Part shown: piece by piece, positions 1 through 23,163 of the stretch
How positions within the stretch are numbered: position 1 is the first letter of the stretch
Layout: each line of letters begins with the position of its first letter
From: Bradysia coprophila
Taxonomy: Eukaryota; Arthropoda; Insecta; Diptera; Sciaridae
Reading direction: 5' to 3'
Length of the DNA: 64,000 nucleotides
NCBI RefSeq assembly: GCF_014529535.1
Contig: NW_023503584.1
Location: 472,190 to 536,189, forward strand
Notes under the pieces: model-generated
What the model saw: the letters and a program-made list of their open reading frames with translations, nothing else
What the model was told of the DNA's origin: nothing
Database searches by the model: none
Program-made: the position numbers and the translations under genes

Positions 1-624
1 GTTGAAAGTTATCATGTGCTGTGCAAGGTTGTCATGGGAAACGTATCCCCGAACCGTAAAAACATTTAGAGTTATTTCAGGCTTCCAAACGTTTAGTAGA
101 CCGTGTGCGATTTTGAGAAACAAGTTTCATATTTCGATAAAAAGAAGATTTACCAAGAAAACCATTGAAAAAAAATATTTAATTTTTTTTATAGAAATTA
201 TTGAAAAGTATTCTTGCCATCCCAATGCCATCACACTTATTAGAATCTTAGTAATGAATCCAATTAGAATGAATTATAATGGATCGGTATATCCTTTTAG
301 TCTCATTCAAATTACAGCTTTTAAAGTGAGATATAAAATCAAGCAGACATTTTTCAGATATTCTGTTTACACTTTTGTTCTACAGAATAATAATCTACAT
401 CAATCAAAATTAATTATTTATACTTCCTCTAGGAGTTTGAGTTCATTTTACCACCTTTTTCTTGGTAATTAGTTAGGAGATTGAAGATACACTTTATGTA
501 ACTTTTTCAGATTTTTAAAAATGGCGGAACATATTCTTTATAAATAATTTTTGAAAGATTTTTTCACCCCAAGATAGGGGACCAAAAATTGTTAAAAAAT
601 TGCAGACCATTTCCGAGTAAAAAA

Positions 625-755
625 AAGTTCTCACAAAGCCTAAATCAGTCGAATTCAGACTTCTCACTGTCTCAGTGAGGATAATTTTGTATGAAGCGGA
701 GAACTGAGAAGTCTGAATTCGATCGATTTAGCCTTTTGAGAAGTCTCCCTTAAGC
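625..755. mobile_element. Small inverted-repeat element (MITE-like)
   Basis: TCGAATTCAGACTTCTCA at about 650 is repeated inverted as TGAGAAGTCTGAATTCGA at about 705, and the homology extends outwards to AAATC and AGCC on both sides. Confidence 0.65.
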
Positions 756-1132
756 ATTTTTTTACTGGGGGAATGACAGCCTTGGGTCGCTTCACCAAAT
801 AATCGCTTCATGGGTCGCTTCATGGATCATGTGATCGAAAATTTAATTTTCTAACAAATGATTTTGATTTTAAAATTTCGTATCTCAAACGACCGACTTG
901 AAGGCAGTGCCATCGCTGATTTTTGTGGTAGCGACGGAAATTTAAGAATCAAAATCGTTTATGAGGAAATGAAATTTTTGATCCATGAAAATATTGTTCG
1001 GTGAAGTGACAGAAGTGACCGACTTGCCGACAGCGTCTATCATTGAGAGTCCTGTGAAATAGTGCTCAAAACCACAATCTATTGGAGTGCGTTTGTATAG
1101 CTCGAAAATACCAAGGTTCTGAAAGAGGTAAT

Positions 1133-1243
1133 GAAGAATCTCGCGCAGGCTTAATTCACAATGACTCACAAAGTGACATGTTCCTTATACAAAATGTGTC
1201 ATTTTGTGTATCATTGTGAATCACACCGGCGCGAGATTCCTAG
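1133..1243. mobile_element. Small inverted-repeat element
   Basis: GAATCTCGCGC at the left is matched by GCGCGAGATTC at the right, with an inner pair CACAATGA and TCATTGTG. The hairpin is about 110 bp with no coding content. Confidence 0.6.
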
Positions 1244-1282
1244 CAGCCCTGAAAGAACATGTGAAGACACATCTGAGTTGAT

Positions 1283-1547
1283 CCAAGGTTCTGAAAGAAC
1301 AGGTTAAGACACATTTGAGTTGATCACGAAGGCGGTGACACACAAATTTTGACAAATAGATGCTATTTATTGAACATACTCAATACAGATTGTTTGAAAT
1401 GTCAACCTGATAAAAACTATTTTTTTTCTTCAAGTTGACATTTCAAACAATCTGTAATGAGTATGTTCAATAAATAGCATCTATTTGTCAAAATTTGTGT
1501 GTCAGCCGCCCTCGTGGGTGTCTTAACCTGTTCTTTCAGAACCTTGG
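1283..1547. mobile_element. Foldback element with a third partial arm downstream
   Basis: Arms begin CCAAGGTTCTGAAAG and end CTTTCAGAACCTTGG; they pair almost to the centre near 1420. A further direct copy of the left arm (GACACACAAATTTTGAC onwards) follows at about 1548-1650, and part of the outer arm is also repeated just before at 1248-1280. The array is a tandem and inverted composite rather than one clean insertion. Confidence 0.7.
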
Positions 1548-1654
1548 AGTTGATCAGGAAGGAGGTGACACACAAATTTTGACAAATAGATGCTTTTTAT
1601 TGAACAGACTCATTACAGATTGTTTGAAATGTCAACTTGATAAAAACTTAAATC

Positions 1655-1855
1655 AAATTTCTCTCTTTGGCGAAAAACGTAAATAACCACGGGAGATGCC
1701 AATATTAAGTAAAACATCGTTCCCACCCCAAGACCTGTTTACAAGTTCTGCTGAAAAAGCACATGGGTACCCACACATGTTTAAACATGACAGCGCCACC
1801 ATGCTCTCTCTCTCTACGTTCAGTGTTTTCATAGTGTGGCGAGTGTAAAGTATTT
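1655..1855. repeat. Dispersed repeat shared with 57520-57690
   Basis: CAAATTTCTCTCTTTG, the AGACCTGTTT(A/G)CAAG(G)TCTGCTGA segment and GTTTTCAT followed by GAGTGTAAA occur in the same order in both places, with substitutions and indels. A piece mentioning GACAGCGCCACCATG also occurs at 16505. Confidence 0.55.
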
Positions 1856-2250
1856 TGTTTAACGTTTGCCATTGCCTTTAAATTTTACTGAGAAATCATC
1901 AGCGAGCCACTTTATTAATTGTTAAGATATTCAAAAAAAATACAAACAAACCACCAGCCACCGTTATGATGAAATGTCTACAAAACTCTATTCACCTCCG
2001 TACACGCGCATTTTCAACACTGCTGACAACACTGTTCCATTTCCAAGCACAACCAACTTCATTCGCCACAATAAAAAGTTCGTTTTCATCGGCGGCTACT
2101 CGGGCGGAGTCAGATTCAATTGCCATAGTCTAATTTTTTGTGATGATTAATCAGTGTACAAACGGTATTTTTCTACAGATTTCGCGTTTTTGTGTTAATT
2201 AATTTGTGCATCAAGTGTCCGTAAGCAGTAAGGAAATTTGTGTTTTTACA

Positions 2251-13807
<11,557 letters not shown>

Positions 13808-16404
13808 GGGCGGGGAAGTGGGACCGAAAATCTAATTGATTCATTGAATGGTAACAATACAACACACACACATTAGAGAGTAAACTTAGTGAAACTTAGA
13901 CACGTAAGTCTCTGCACAAAAAAAAATTGTTTTTATTTTATTTAACACACAAAAAGAAATGGTGAGCTCAATTTGTTGTCGATCGAGTAGATGTGCGGTT
14001 GGTGTCACATTTTTTTTATCAGCCTAAAAACACGAAAAAAAATGTCATTGATTTATGCGGGCCAGAGTTGGTGCCTGCGCACCCAAATCAACTTATGTTC
14101 ATTCCGCACAAGATTATTTTTTAAAACTTACAAAGTGATTGCACGGATAACACCAACAAAAATTCCATTGTTAGAGTGACCTGGCATAGAGGTGACACCC
14201 TTTGAACTTGTTACATTTTCATTTTCTTCTCACTCTTGAATACCAATGCCAAACTTTAAAAAAACGAATTGACTGAAGTTAGTGGCACATTTTACCACCC
14301 ATCCATAACTTGGTCAGTGTTGGTCTAAATGTTCCTAAATTGACTTATACTTACTGTAGCACGAATATATAATCAACAACAACGGGGAGAGAATATTTTC
14401 TCGTCCCGGTTTATCACAACCACTAAATGTTTTAAATTGTCACAAATTTACGAAACCTTTGGACTAATTTTGCTTTTTTCTATTTTAAATGCAAGATCGA
14501 CTTTACTCAATGTATAATACAGGAATTGTCTTAAACACAAAAGAATGAGAAAATGACAAAATTTTTGTAGCAAAATTTTTCTTAGAGCGAAAACGAAACG
14601 TTTTCGTAGTAAGGTGGGAAGGGAACACAGAAAGTATTTCTGATATTTTTGTATAACGGAGATTTTAGTAGAGTGAATGTACGCTTTAGTGAATTGTTTT
14701 GCACCCATCAATGTATAATGTTGTTAAATCGTCGATGGGCACCAATCCGGTAAAGAAAATTGGCCATGCCGAAACTCTTGCCATTATGACGATATGAAGG
14801 AAAATCTTCAGATAATTTAAAAGGAACGAAAGAAATCCGAGGACGCAAGATTAGTTGTCAGCCCAGTTTGCTTGAAAGGTATGAATTTTGCAAAAGATCA
14901 TTTAAAGTTAATGAGATCCGTTTCTCGGTAAAATTATTTTTGAAAATATCCGCCACTAATCACGGGGGATGCGAGCAACGAATTCAGAATTTTACTCTGT
15001 TTCACGGAGTAATTTTTCTTCCGTATTTCATGGAAGCCTACAACCAATAACGGCAAGAATTTCTGCCTTTCCTTTTATTTACGTTAGTGGTGTCTTCGCC
15101 TCGCTGAATATTTACAGGCTGATGCTGAGAAATCTGAGTTGAAAAGTGAAAAACCGAATAAATCGACCGATTAAATTAAGATTGCTATTCTAGTCTGGGA
15201 CGCGGACAGTCAATCCATGTGGTTGCACTTCGTTGACGATGTACCACCCAAGTGACAACGGAAGTGGAAGCGATTTTTCATGTGCAATTTTTAGCCTTTG
15301 TGTCTTCCAAACAAAAAGTCTCAGAAACAGAAAGAGACACTCACAAAAAAGGTTGAAAAACTTATCTCTAGCATGTAACTTTGGCCCTAAGCTGCTACAG
15401 CCGTATGTTTTGTATGAGGCGCTACAACTGTGGCAGCTGTAGCTGGAGCCAAAGTTACCTGCAGCAGGCATGATTTTCAACTCATTTTGTCAGTGGAAAA
15501 TTGGAGAATTTTTCATAAAATTCAGTGAGATTTAGTTGGCACTTCCGGGCGGATGGCGTCCATTTTCTATGAAAAAGCAAAGATCACGAATTGTCATCTC
15601 ATTTCTCACTTTTTTCCCCATATGAGGCAAATGAATGGAGAAAAAGATAATAAGCAATCCAATCAAACAACGCCGTTTGCCTTACAGTTGAGACATTTCC
15701 CGTTATTTGCTCTTGACTTATATTTTTATCGTATCGTAATCTCTGCTAATAGTGTTGCCAGCTTACACCTGAGGTGCCAATATTTGTGTTACAAACTCTC
15801 ATCCAAAGGGCTAGTTATGGCCGAAAGATATTTTGAAATGAATTTCCGTCTAGAAACATTTTCAACCCGATAACAAAGACCTCAGCCTATCCCCTTTACA
15901 TTCTAGATTTCTCTTTTGCTAAGCGGAATCGATTTGACCTTTGAAAATCTTGCAAATATTCAGCGATCGGTTTATCAACGGAACTAATCACTGAAACAAA
16001 TCCCTGTATTTATTGGCCGGAATGGCGAAACTTTTATAAATATTTACATAGTGGAAGTTTGATGTGTAAAAAATGAATATTTTCTTTGTCTGTTACGTCA
16101 GTGTTACAATTTGTTATAAATAACTTACAACAATAATACATTAATGGAACAATGAAACAATTGACGCTACAAATGCACCGAAAATTATTCAAATATTCGT
16201 GATGGTTAATGGACAGTGTAACGCACAAAGTACGTAAACAAACATAAAATGGCGGATCCAAATTGTACTAGATGCTCAGAGATGCAAAATTTCTGTGGTG
16301 AGTTTAAAGGTTACACGAAAAATTGAACGAATTTTTATCACTACAAGTTATAAAGATCTGATCAGTGCTACTTCTCTACACACTTCATCGAACGACTGTT
16401 AACT

Positions 16405-16660
16405 CCAGCTACACATAGCAACGCGAAAGAGAATAGAGTTATACTCGAGAGGTGGCATGGTGGCCTTGATGCTAATCTGCACCCGAAAAATACATGTTTA
16501 AAAATGACAGCGCCACCATGTCATCTCTCGATTGTAATTCTATGCGAAAAAGACCTAACTCAAATTTTTCTGTTATCAAACTGTCCAACTTGACAGGATA
16601 ACCAAAGAAAAATTTGAATTGGGTCTCTTTTGCGTAGCTAGAGTTAATTAAAGGCGTCAA
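16405..16660. mobile_element. Nested inverted-repeat elements
   Basis: CGAGAGGTGGCATGGTGG (16447) and CCACCATGTCATCTCTCG (16514) form one hairpin. This sits inside the left arm of a second one made of AGACCTAACTCAAATTTTTC (16550) and AAAAATTTGAATTGGGTCT (16607). The second family is also present at 18478-18602. Confidence 0.6.
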
Positions 16661-17171
16661 AAAATGACGGTGCGTTAGAATGTCCTATTCTGCGTTATAT
16701 TTTGAATTGGAAGGTGCGTTTGTGGTGTCAATTTGTACTATTTTTTTTGAATCCTAATAAATAAGAAACAATAAACGAACAAGAACAACAACAAACCAAC
16801 TGAATATAATATCAAAATAATGAATAATGAGAATGTGTACAAAACAGATTTATAAAAATAGTGAAATTATATTTTTTAAAGCAAAAATCAATTGTATTTT
16901 TATAAAAACAAAAAACTGAAAGAAATTTTTTTTTTAAATGAAATCATTCTATACAATACGTAGCATTTTACTTGTTAAGCCGTTTTAATTATCGTTACAT
17001 TTAGTTCAGATCAATGAGATATAATCGCCCATTTTAATTTACAAAAAAACCTTTTACAAACGACAAGCGAATCGACACCATATAACGGTTAGAATCTGAT
17101 CTGTTACGTTTTTTGCTAAAACTTATCGACTAGTGTTCAGTGCAAAATCTATTACTTCATTGTGTTAGCAA

Positions 17172-17339
17172 AGCACTCCGTTTAGCCTTCGTTTACATGA
17201 CAGTTGTAAAATAGAACAAAGAAACTGTCACGTAAGCGAAGTAAAAAATTGAAATAAATTCAATTTCCACTCCGTTTGCGTGACAGTTCTTTTGTTCTAT
17301 TTTACAACTGTCATGTAGACAGAGGCTAAACGGAGTGCT
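17172..17339. mobile_element. TIR element (MITE-like)
   Basis: The ends are AGCACTCCGTTTAGCC and GGCTAAACGGAGTGCT, a perfect 16-bp pair. Inner pairs GACAGTTGTAAAATAGAAC and GTTCTATTTTACAACTGTC extend the hairpin. Confidence 0.75.
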
Positions 17340-18308
17340 CTTTTTAAATGGAAACTATACTTTAAGAAGATCATCGCTTGATGTTGTCGTTGCTGCCGAT
17401 AACAGATGATTAAGACGTTTCTAGAAGGTTAAAAGTAGAGTAAAAATATCATCTCGATGATGCAGATAATCTGGTTTGTAAATTTAACTTTTACAAAAAG
17501 AACAAAAAATATAATGAACAAATCGAGGTATTTTAAATGCCCAGAGTCTCTAGTTCACAAGCGCGCACATTTTTCTTTTCTTTCTTTTCTTCTCTAATTT
17601 ATCAACTTACATTATGGTCGTCTTAAGTTAATTGTAAACAAAAAAAAAGATTTTTTTTTCATTTAGTTTTTTTACGTTTCTTTTAAATATATACTTTTCT
17701 ACGCTAGATTTTATATATTATGATGGATAAATGTAACTTTTATATGAAAAGTTTATACTTTATTGGTATAGAAAATGAAATTTAAAAAAAAAAACAAAAA
17801 TTTAAATGTGAAAGAAAAATGGACAAAATAAAATAAAACTGAAGCAAAAACGACCTGTCATTTACTTCCATCAAGCCTCTCGTTTGCGTATTTCAGACAT
17901 TTTCTTCAATTGTATTGAACGCGTAAACTGTACAGAAACAGAATCTTCAATCAATCTTCCTTAATAAATGTGACAGCGGCAACGATGGAGCACGTGACTG
18001 CAGGCAAATTTGCAGTTAGCGCAGTACTCTTTCCATTCTCTTCAAGGTCAAGGATAAGAAAGTGTTTTTCTTATTAAACTCATGACATGATCGGAATTTT
18101 GATTTGATATAATATAAGTGTCAGCAGCGCATTCTACTTAAGAAACTTCGTGAAATCTTCGGCCAATTGAAACCATCTTCGATTTCACATATGTGACTCT
18201 TTTGAAAGGTTGGATATGTCTGACAAAATCATAAACTTTCTTTCCGTTTTGGCGGAAGGTGATGTAGATTGTAGATTCCGATTCTTTCAAAGTCTTTCAA
18301 ACTCTCGA

Positions 18309-18480
18309 CTAACTCTACACCCATCAAAAAAAAAGTTCTACGTTTCAATCGCCTAAAAACACGATAAGACCAATGGTTTACTCATTCGTAAATTGTACAT
18401 TTAAAACGTACTTTCTACGAGTTACTCGTTGAAATTGTGCGATTTCAATGTACATCCAAAATCTCATTTTTTTGGGTGTA
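18309..18480. mobile_element. Short TIR element, CTACACCCA ends
   Basis: CTACACCCATCAAAAAAAA at the left is matched by TTTTTTTGGGTGTAG at the right. It directly abuts the next inverted-repeat element at 18478. Confidence 0.55.
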
Positions 18481-18602
18481 GCTGCACATAGCGACGCGAA
18501 GCAGAACTAATTCAAATTTTTGTTTTGTTCTTCTGTTGACAGTATAACAAAAGAATATTTTGAATTAGGTCTCTTTCGTGTCGTTATGTAGCAGTAACAC
18601 TA
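18478..18602. mobile_element. Inverted-repeat element, second copy of the 16.4-kb family
   Basis: The arms GCACATAGCGACGCGAA and TTCGTGTCGTTATGT, with inner AATTCAAATTTTT and AATATTTTGAATT, pair imperfectly over about 45 bp. Confidence 0.6.
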
Positions 18603-19612
18603 GTAAAAATCATTTTGATCGTATTGAAACTAATGATGTTTGTGAACACTCAAATGGTATTAATTGTGATGACCCAATCCTTAGGTCGTTTTCTCTTGGT
18701 CGACTCTAATCATTAGAAATTTTTTGGATACTCTACTCTATCATCCTCGTCACATGACCATTGACCAGTCCATCTCAGTCTTGCTGACTTAATCGGGTTA
18801 AAGAATTTCGAAAAACTTCAAAAAAGTTTCTTGTTTGGCGATCAAAGTCCAGGACCTGGACATCAGGCTTCGCATCCATATGGAACAGTCCTATATAAAT
18901 TAAGACTTTTCGAGAAATTTTTACTAAATCTGAACCAATTTCAGTAATTTTTTGTCCCCTGAAGCTATTGATAAGATGCGTAGTTAAAACTGTTACAGAC
19001 GGCAAGCATATGACCAGTATTATTATCGGGTCTATTACTTCCATGTACCAAAGTATTTTTAATTAGTTGATTTCGAATCTGGTACTTCAATTTTTTTAAC
19101 ATTCATTTTACTATCATAAATGATCTCATTACCCATAGCTTGTCATTATTTTTGTCGTCGTTATCGATAACAGATGAATAGCCGCATGTGACAGGCTGAT
19201 GTATGAGGTCGATAGTCAAAAATATTAGGGACATACGACAATACAAGTAGATTTTTCGAAAGCACTGACAGTCAACGGTACCATTCCATTGAAGACTATG
19301 GTAGCCAGAAAAAAATCCTTTCAACGTCAATGGATAGGGGATTCAGGTTGGCCTTAGTTCGATGTTCCCTGATGAACAAAATAGAAAATAACAATTTCCC
19401 CACAATCTCTAATAAACTTTTCTCCACGACTTTAGTTCCTTCCACAAAGCCGATACGTGGCTTGTACTGTTCCATGACATATCTGTGGTGGGTTAACTGA
19501 TTGTTTGGCCCCATCGATTCAGTCGGAAAGTCGTTGGGATGCAATGAATGTATGAGCTCACAGAATGTGTTACTTGCTTGAAGCAACTAGAACCAGATAG
19601 GGAGGTATAAGC

Positions 19613-19750
19613 CAGGGCCTATTTTTAGGAATTTAATTCTTAAAAATTCCATAAAATTCTTTAAAAATTCCTAAAAATAGGCCCAGTTGTTATTTTTGCG
19701 AATTTTAATTCTGCAATTTTTCAGAAATAAAATTCCCAAAAATAGACCCT
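19613..19750. mobile_element. Degenerate hAT-family foldback copies
   Basis: CAGGGCCTATTTTTAGG faces CCTAAAAATAGGCCCAG at 19668-19684, and a further AAAATAGACCCTG end occurs at 19739-19751. No 8-bp duplication is preserved, so these are probably rearranged or overlapping copies. Confidence 0.55.
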
Positions 19751-19827
19751 GCCTGAGCACATTCTTTAGTCAAATGCAATAACCTGAAAATGTTCCACAA
19801 TAAAAAATGCATTTTCCTCCATTACAA

Positions 19828-21346
19828 TCACCGTGCAGAATTTATTCTCATGGATCCTAGGTCAATGTTAAATTCTTTTAAAATTTCCGAGTTGTCCGCG
19901 TCGCCAACTTTTGTCAAATTGGCGATCAATTGCTGATTTTCCATATTTCCTTCGCACAAATTTCGAATGGCTAGGATACTCCATTCCTTGATCACTGAAA
20001 GGAGAAATTGGCGTCGTTAGACTCTCATGTTAAATTTGTCTCCATTGAAAATGGTAAGCGGAATCAAAATTATGATTTCGCGTCCCCGAAGAGAATGGTC
20101 GAATGTGATGGGGCTTTACTTACAGGGATTTCGTGCATCCATGTGCGTACAATCCAAAACCGCAATCATGATCTCCATTTCTCTGGCCTGAAATCATTGT
20201 ACCCGTAAGAGCATTGATCACCTCATAAAACGATTAGACAATAACACCTACCAGTTCTTGGTTCTTTGCATTACGATATGCCAGATTTCCAACCGCCCGC
20301 ACCAGCAACGTTTTCAAAGAGTACGACAGATCTGTTTCAATACCGGCATCACTGATGGTCGAAGACGGTGCAATTTGATCCAGTTTTTGAATCGGCGAGA
20401 AAATGTTTTCTCCTTTCTTTCCCACGGCCTGAACGTTCCGTAACAAGCAGCCGATGTTCAGAAACAACGATCCATCGTCGACGAACACATTCTCGTAGGA
20501 TTTATCTCCGGTCGCCTGTGCAATCACTTCCAACAAAGCCATCACCTCTTTCGGCTCGACGCGATTCAGATAAGTCGATTCCGTTTTCAAAATGCAATCG
20601 GATTTCTTCTTGAATTCCTTGGCGATGCACTGAAGGAGGTCCGTTGTAACTACGGAATCGCTAGACTGACCTTCCTTGATGAAATCGGATGTAAAATTGA
20701 GCAAAAGAATCCGTTCATTGGAACTCAATGTCATGTACATCGGAGTGATCCGCTTCTGTTTGGTGAGAAAATGTTCCAAGAAAATCTGAAGAAATTCCGG
20801 TATCGTGCTGTTGACATTTCGAGTCACTTCGTCCAGATTTTGCAGCAGTATCTTCAGGAACTCTTTTCCCCTATCTTGAAGTAAACCACCAACACAGTAA
20901 ATGTTGTGAATGATCATTCGGCATATGTCTTTATGGGGCGAGTCCCCCTGAGTAAGATATGTCGTCAGGAATTCATTGAAATGTTCCCAAATGATGTGTT
21001 GGTTAGCAGTGTTGTTTATGATGAGATTGGCCAATACTTGCAACGAAACGAGAAACAATTGATTGTTGTCTTGAGACATTGGAGTTTTGAAAATGGAGCC
21101 AATGTAACCAATGACTGGAAGATCATTTACAATGTAACACTGAACGTCTACACCGTGTGGACATGATTGTCGTATAATACGAAGACAGTCTGTTGCGATC
21201 GATGTTTGGCTTGGATCAAGGATGTCCGAATTACGTGACAGAATCGTTCCGGCCGAAGCGAGTATCGGGAATATATCTTCCTTGCTGGCAGGAGAAAGAA
21301 ACATTAATTCACTCCATAGCCGAGCCTTTAACTTAACAAAATCCAT
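19828..21346 (-). CDS. Atxn10: Ataxin-10 homologue
   Basis: Three coding exons on the minus strand, 21346-20252, 20187-20124 and 19994-19828, splice in frame to 441 residues, close to the length of animal ataxin-10. The protein is an all-helical armadillo-like scaffold of the cytoplasm linked in other animals to cytokinesis and neuronal survival. The family signature is in the last third: LLVRAVGNLAYRNAKNQEL at the end of exon 1 and EWSILAIRNLCEGNMENQ in exon 3, matching the conserved ataxin-10 domain (human LIRLIGNLCYKN and EWVIYAIRNLTE). Acceptors are TTTCAG before both later exons. The first and second exons alone would miss the diagnostic C-terminus. The start chosen is the ATG at 21346, which opens the long frame; a short upstream ORF ends directly before it. 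Confidence 0.9.
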
Positions 21347-21427
21347 TTACCTCTTCAATGATTTGGGCCGAGACTGTTCCAGCAACAATTTAACACGTAC
21401 CGAATCGTTCGTGTCTTCAATATTCAT
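21347..21427 (-). promoter_or_regulatory. In-frame upstream ORF abutting the ataxin-10 start
   Basis: A 26-codon ORF begins MNIEDTNDSVR and ends in TAA immediately before the ATG used for ataxin-10, in the same frame. The TAA separates two otherwise continuous open stretches. A 25-nt GT...AG segment spanning the stop would shift the frame, so a mini-intron does not explain it. It may be a regulatory uORF or, less likely, a readthrough extension. Confidence 0.45.
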
Positions 21428-21690
21428 TGCGAAGCTTTTAATTTTGCTTCGGTTTTCAATTTAAAAAATTGTGGAACAACCAAAACCGGACTAATAAACA
21501 AACTCAATCACATAAGTAAAGTATTTAAGTGAAGGGAATGTCATTCGTAGATGGATTATGTCAGCTGATGGAGCATGAAACATTTAGAACAAAAATTGCC
21601 GCAAATTTCAAAACCTAGTCTACGTAAAAAATCACTAAGAGTAATAGAGAGTGGGTGTTCGTGATCAGAGTATATTTATACTTAAATGCA
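21428..21690. other. Spacer upstream of ataxin-10
   Basis: This should hold the ataxin-10 promoter on the minus strand. No distinctive element was recognised. Confidence 0.35.
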
Positions 21691-21906
21691 GAAAGAGGAC
21701 ATGTCATATTAGCGAATTATAAGAAAATTCAAATTGTTTAGATCTAGCTTTGTTTGTTTAGAGTAGGCAGTAGGCTGACGATATTTGTTTCTGTTTTAAC
21801 CTATCAAAAAACTTCTATTGACTTCGTCAGCCAATTTGAAACATAGATTAAAAAAATGAAATTTCTATTTTCTTATAATTCGCTATTGTGACATGTCTCC
21901 TTTCTG
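21691..21906. mobile_element. TIR element
   Basis: GAAAGAGGACATGTCA followed by TAGCGAATTATAAGAAAAT at the left is matched by ATTTTCTTATAATTCGCTA and TGACATGTCTCCTTTC at the right, about 45 bp of inverted repeat around a unique centre. Confidence 0.7.
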
Positions 21907-22189
21907 TCACGAACAACCGTTTCACTTTTCCCATCTTTTCTCTCAATCTTACATACTTTAGAATTCATATATGCAAAACAGTGATGCAACTAAGCAATAT
22001 TCCATCCGTGGAATTATTCCATAGTAACATCCTTCCGAACCGAAGCGAAGCCCTGAGTTTTTTTGACATAAATAACCGACATCGAAAACCGAACCTTTTT
22101 CTTGATTTTAAGAACCATAATCCAAACCGTTTTTTTTTACTTTTTTGAATGAACGTACCGAAAAACGAGCTGTTTATTCAAGACCGACG

Positions 22190-22436
22190 CTATTCGCAGT
22201 TCCTGCAAATAGTGCTTCATGGAGACTATTCGCAGTTCCTGCAAATAGTGCTTCATGGAGACTATTCGCAGTTCCTGCAAATAGTGCTTCATGGAGACTA
22301 TTCGCAGTAACTGCAAATAGTGTTTCATGGAGACTATTCGCAGTAACTGCAAATAGTGTCTCATGGAGACTATTCGCAGTAACTGCAAATAGTGTTTCAT
22401 GGAGACTATTCGCAGTAACTGCTAATAGCATTTTCG
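22190..22436. repeat. 36-bp minisatellite with internal dyad symmetry
   Basis: About 6.7 units of GACTATTCGCAG..., each containing CTATTCGCAG-TTC-CTGCAAATAG, an imperfect 10-bp inverted repeat. The first three units have TTC at the centre and the later ones TAA. The period is divisible by three, so frames stay open through the array on both strands; this is not evidence of coding. Confidence 0.85.
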
Positions 22437-23163
22437 TTTATTCAATGGATTAAAGAGTGAGAGCAACGCACTTCAAGCATGAGTTATACTCTAAATAGGG
22501 TACGGAAACTTGACAGTGTGTCATATAACTGTAAAACACTGTTAAAAATCATTTCATACAAAAAGTACTCTATTTGGCAGCTGCCGACCATGATCTCTTT
22601 TGCTTGAAGTGCGTTGGTGAGAGTAAATATTGGAAAAGTGTATTGGTTCGGAACAGCCAACAAGGAGGAATTACAACTGATTTCAATATGTTTAAGTGCT
22701 GTTGTTTTGAAATTTGTATATTAATCATGACCTCACCTCTCAACTTCTTTTTCTTGGTGTTACCAGTGAATTTTTTCAAATAATATTTTTGATTCCACTA
22801 GTGAACTGGTCCTATATCTACCCAAGGAACTGCCATAGATAGCTATCAAGTTGATTGTTGATAGTTGTTGGTAATGAACGTCACATTGACTTAGTAAACG
22901 TTCTTGATGCAATGATTTGCCTTCATTATCGCCATTATGTATTATAAACTGAGCTTTAAAGTTATGTGAATTTGTAGGACAAGCGAGAACAGTAAGCTTT
23001 CATTTAAAACGAATTCCTAACAACTAGGTTTACTAGGAGTTGTCTATGTTTCTCGCGAAATTCTAATACTTTAGGCCATAGCATCTGAACCAAGCGACAT
23101 ATCCAACTCGGAAAGAGGGTACTACATTTCTTTTGTGGTTAAGAGTGCAAAGTTTTTCAATTT
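22437..23163. other. Intergenic stretch without recognised genes
   Basis: AT-rich sequence between the minisatellite and the inverted Helentron-like copy. The near-repeated phrase TTTGCTTGAAGTGCGTTG at 22599 echoes, inverted, AACGCACTTCAAGCAT at 22465, forming a loose inverted pair. No ORF is supported. Confidence 0.4.

Larger units (their letters stand above)
13808..19612. other. Gene-free stretch after G-alpha-i, including its 3' UTR
   Basis: No supported ORF. The start must contain the G-alpha-i 3' UTR; several AATAAA motifs (for example at 16758 and 17825) could end it. The rest holds inverted-repeat elements listed separately. An imperfect hairpin at 15373-15464 has arms GTAACTTTGG and CCAAAGTTAC. 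A segment at 18992-19215 recurs at 47212-47420 (GCATATGACCAGTATTATT and GTTATCGATAACAGATGAAT). Confidence 0.5.

Noticed and set aside
2-472. 156-residue ORF at the window start
   Set aside because: AT-rich, no domain, no splice context, and cut by the window edge.
1283-1560. 9-bp GAGTTGATC target duplication of a Mutator-type element
   Set aside because: The same motif occurs inside the arm and at the start of the third copy, so the match comes from tandem copies rather than insertion.
22190-22436. CRISPR-like array
   Set aside because: The repeats are contiguous 36-bp minisatellite units without unique spacers, in a eukaryotic genome.
22137-22453. Repetitive 12-residue proteins on both strands of the minisatellite
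   Set aside because: Open frames follow from a repeat period divisible by three; no start context, signal or conservation supports coding.
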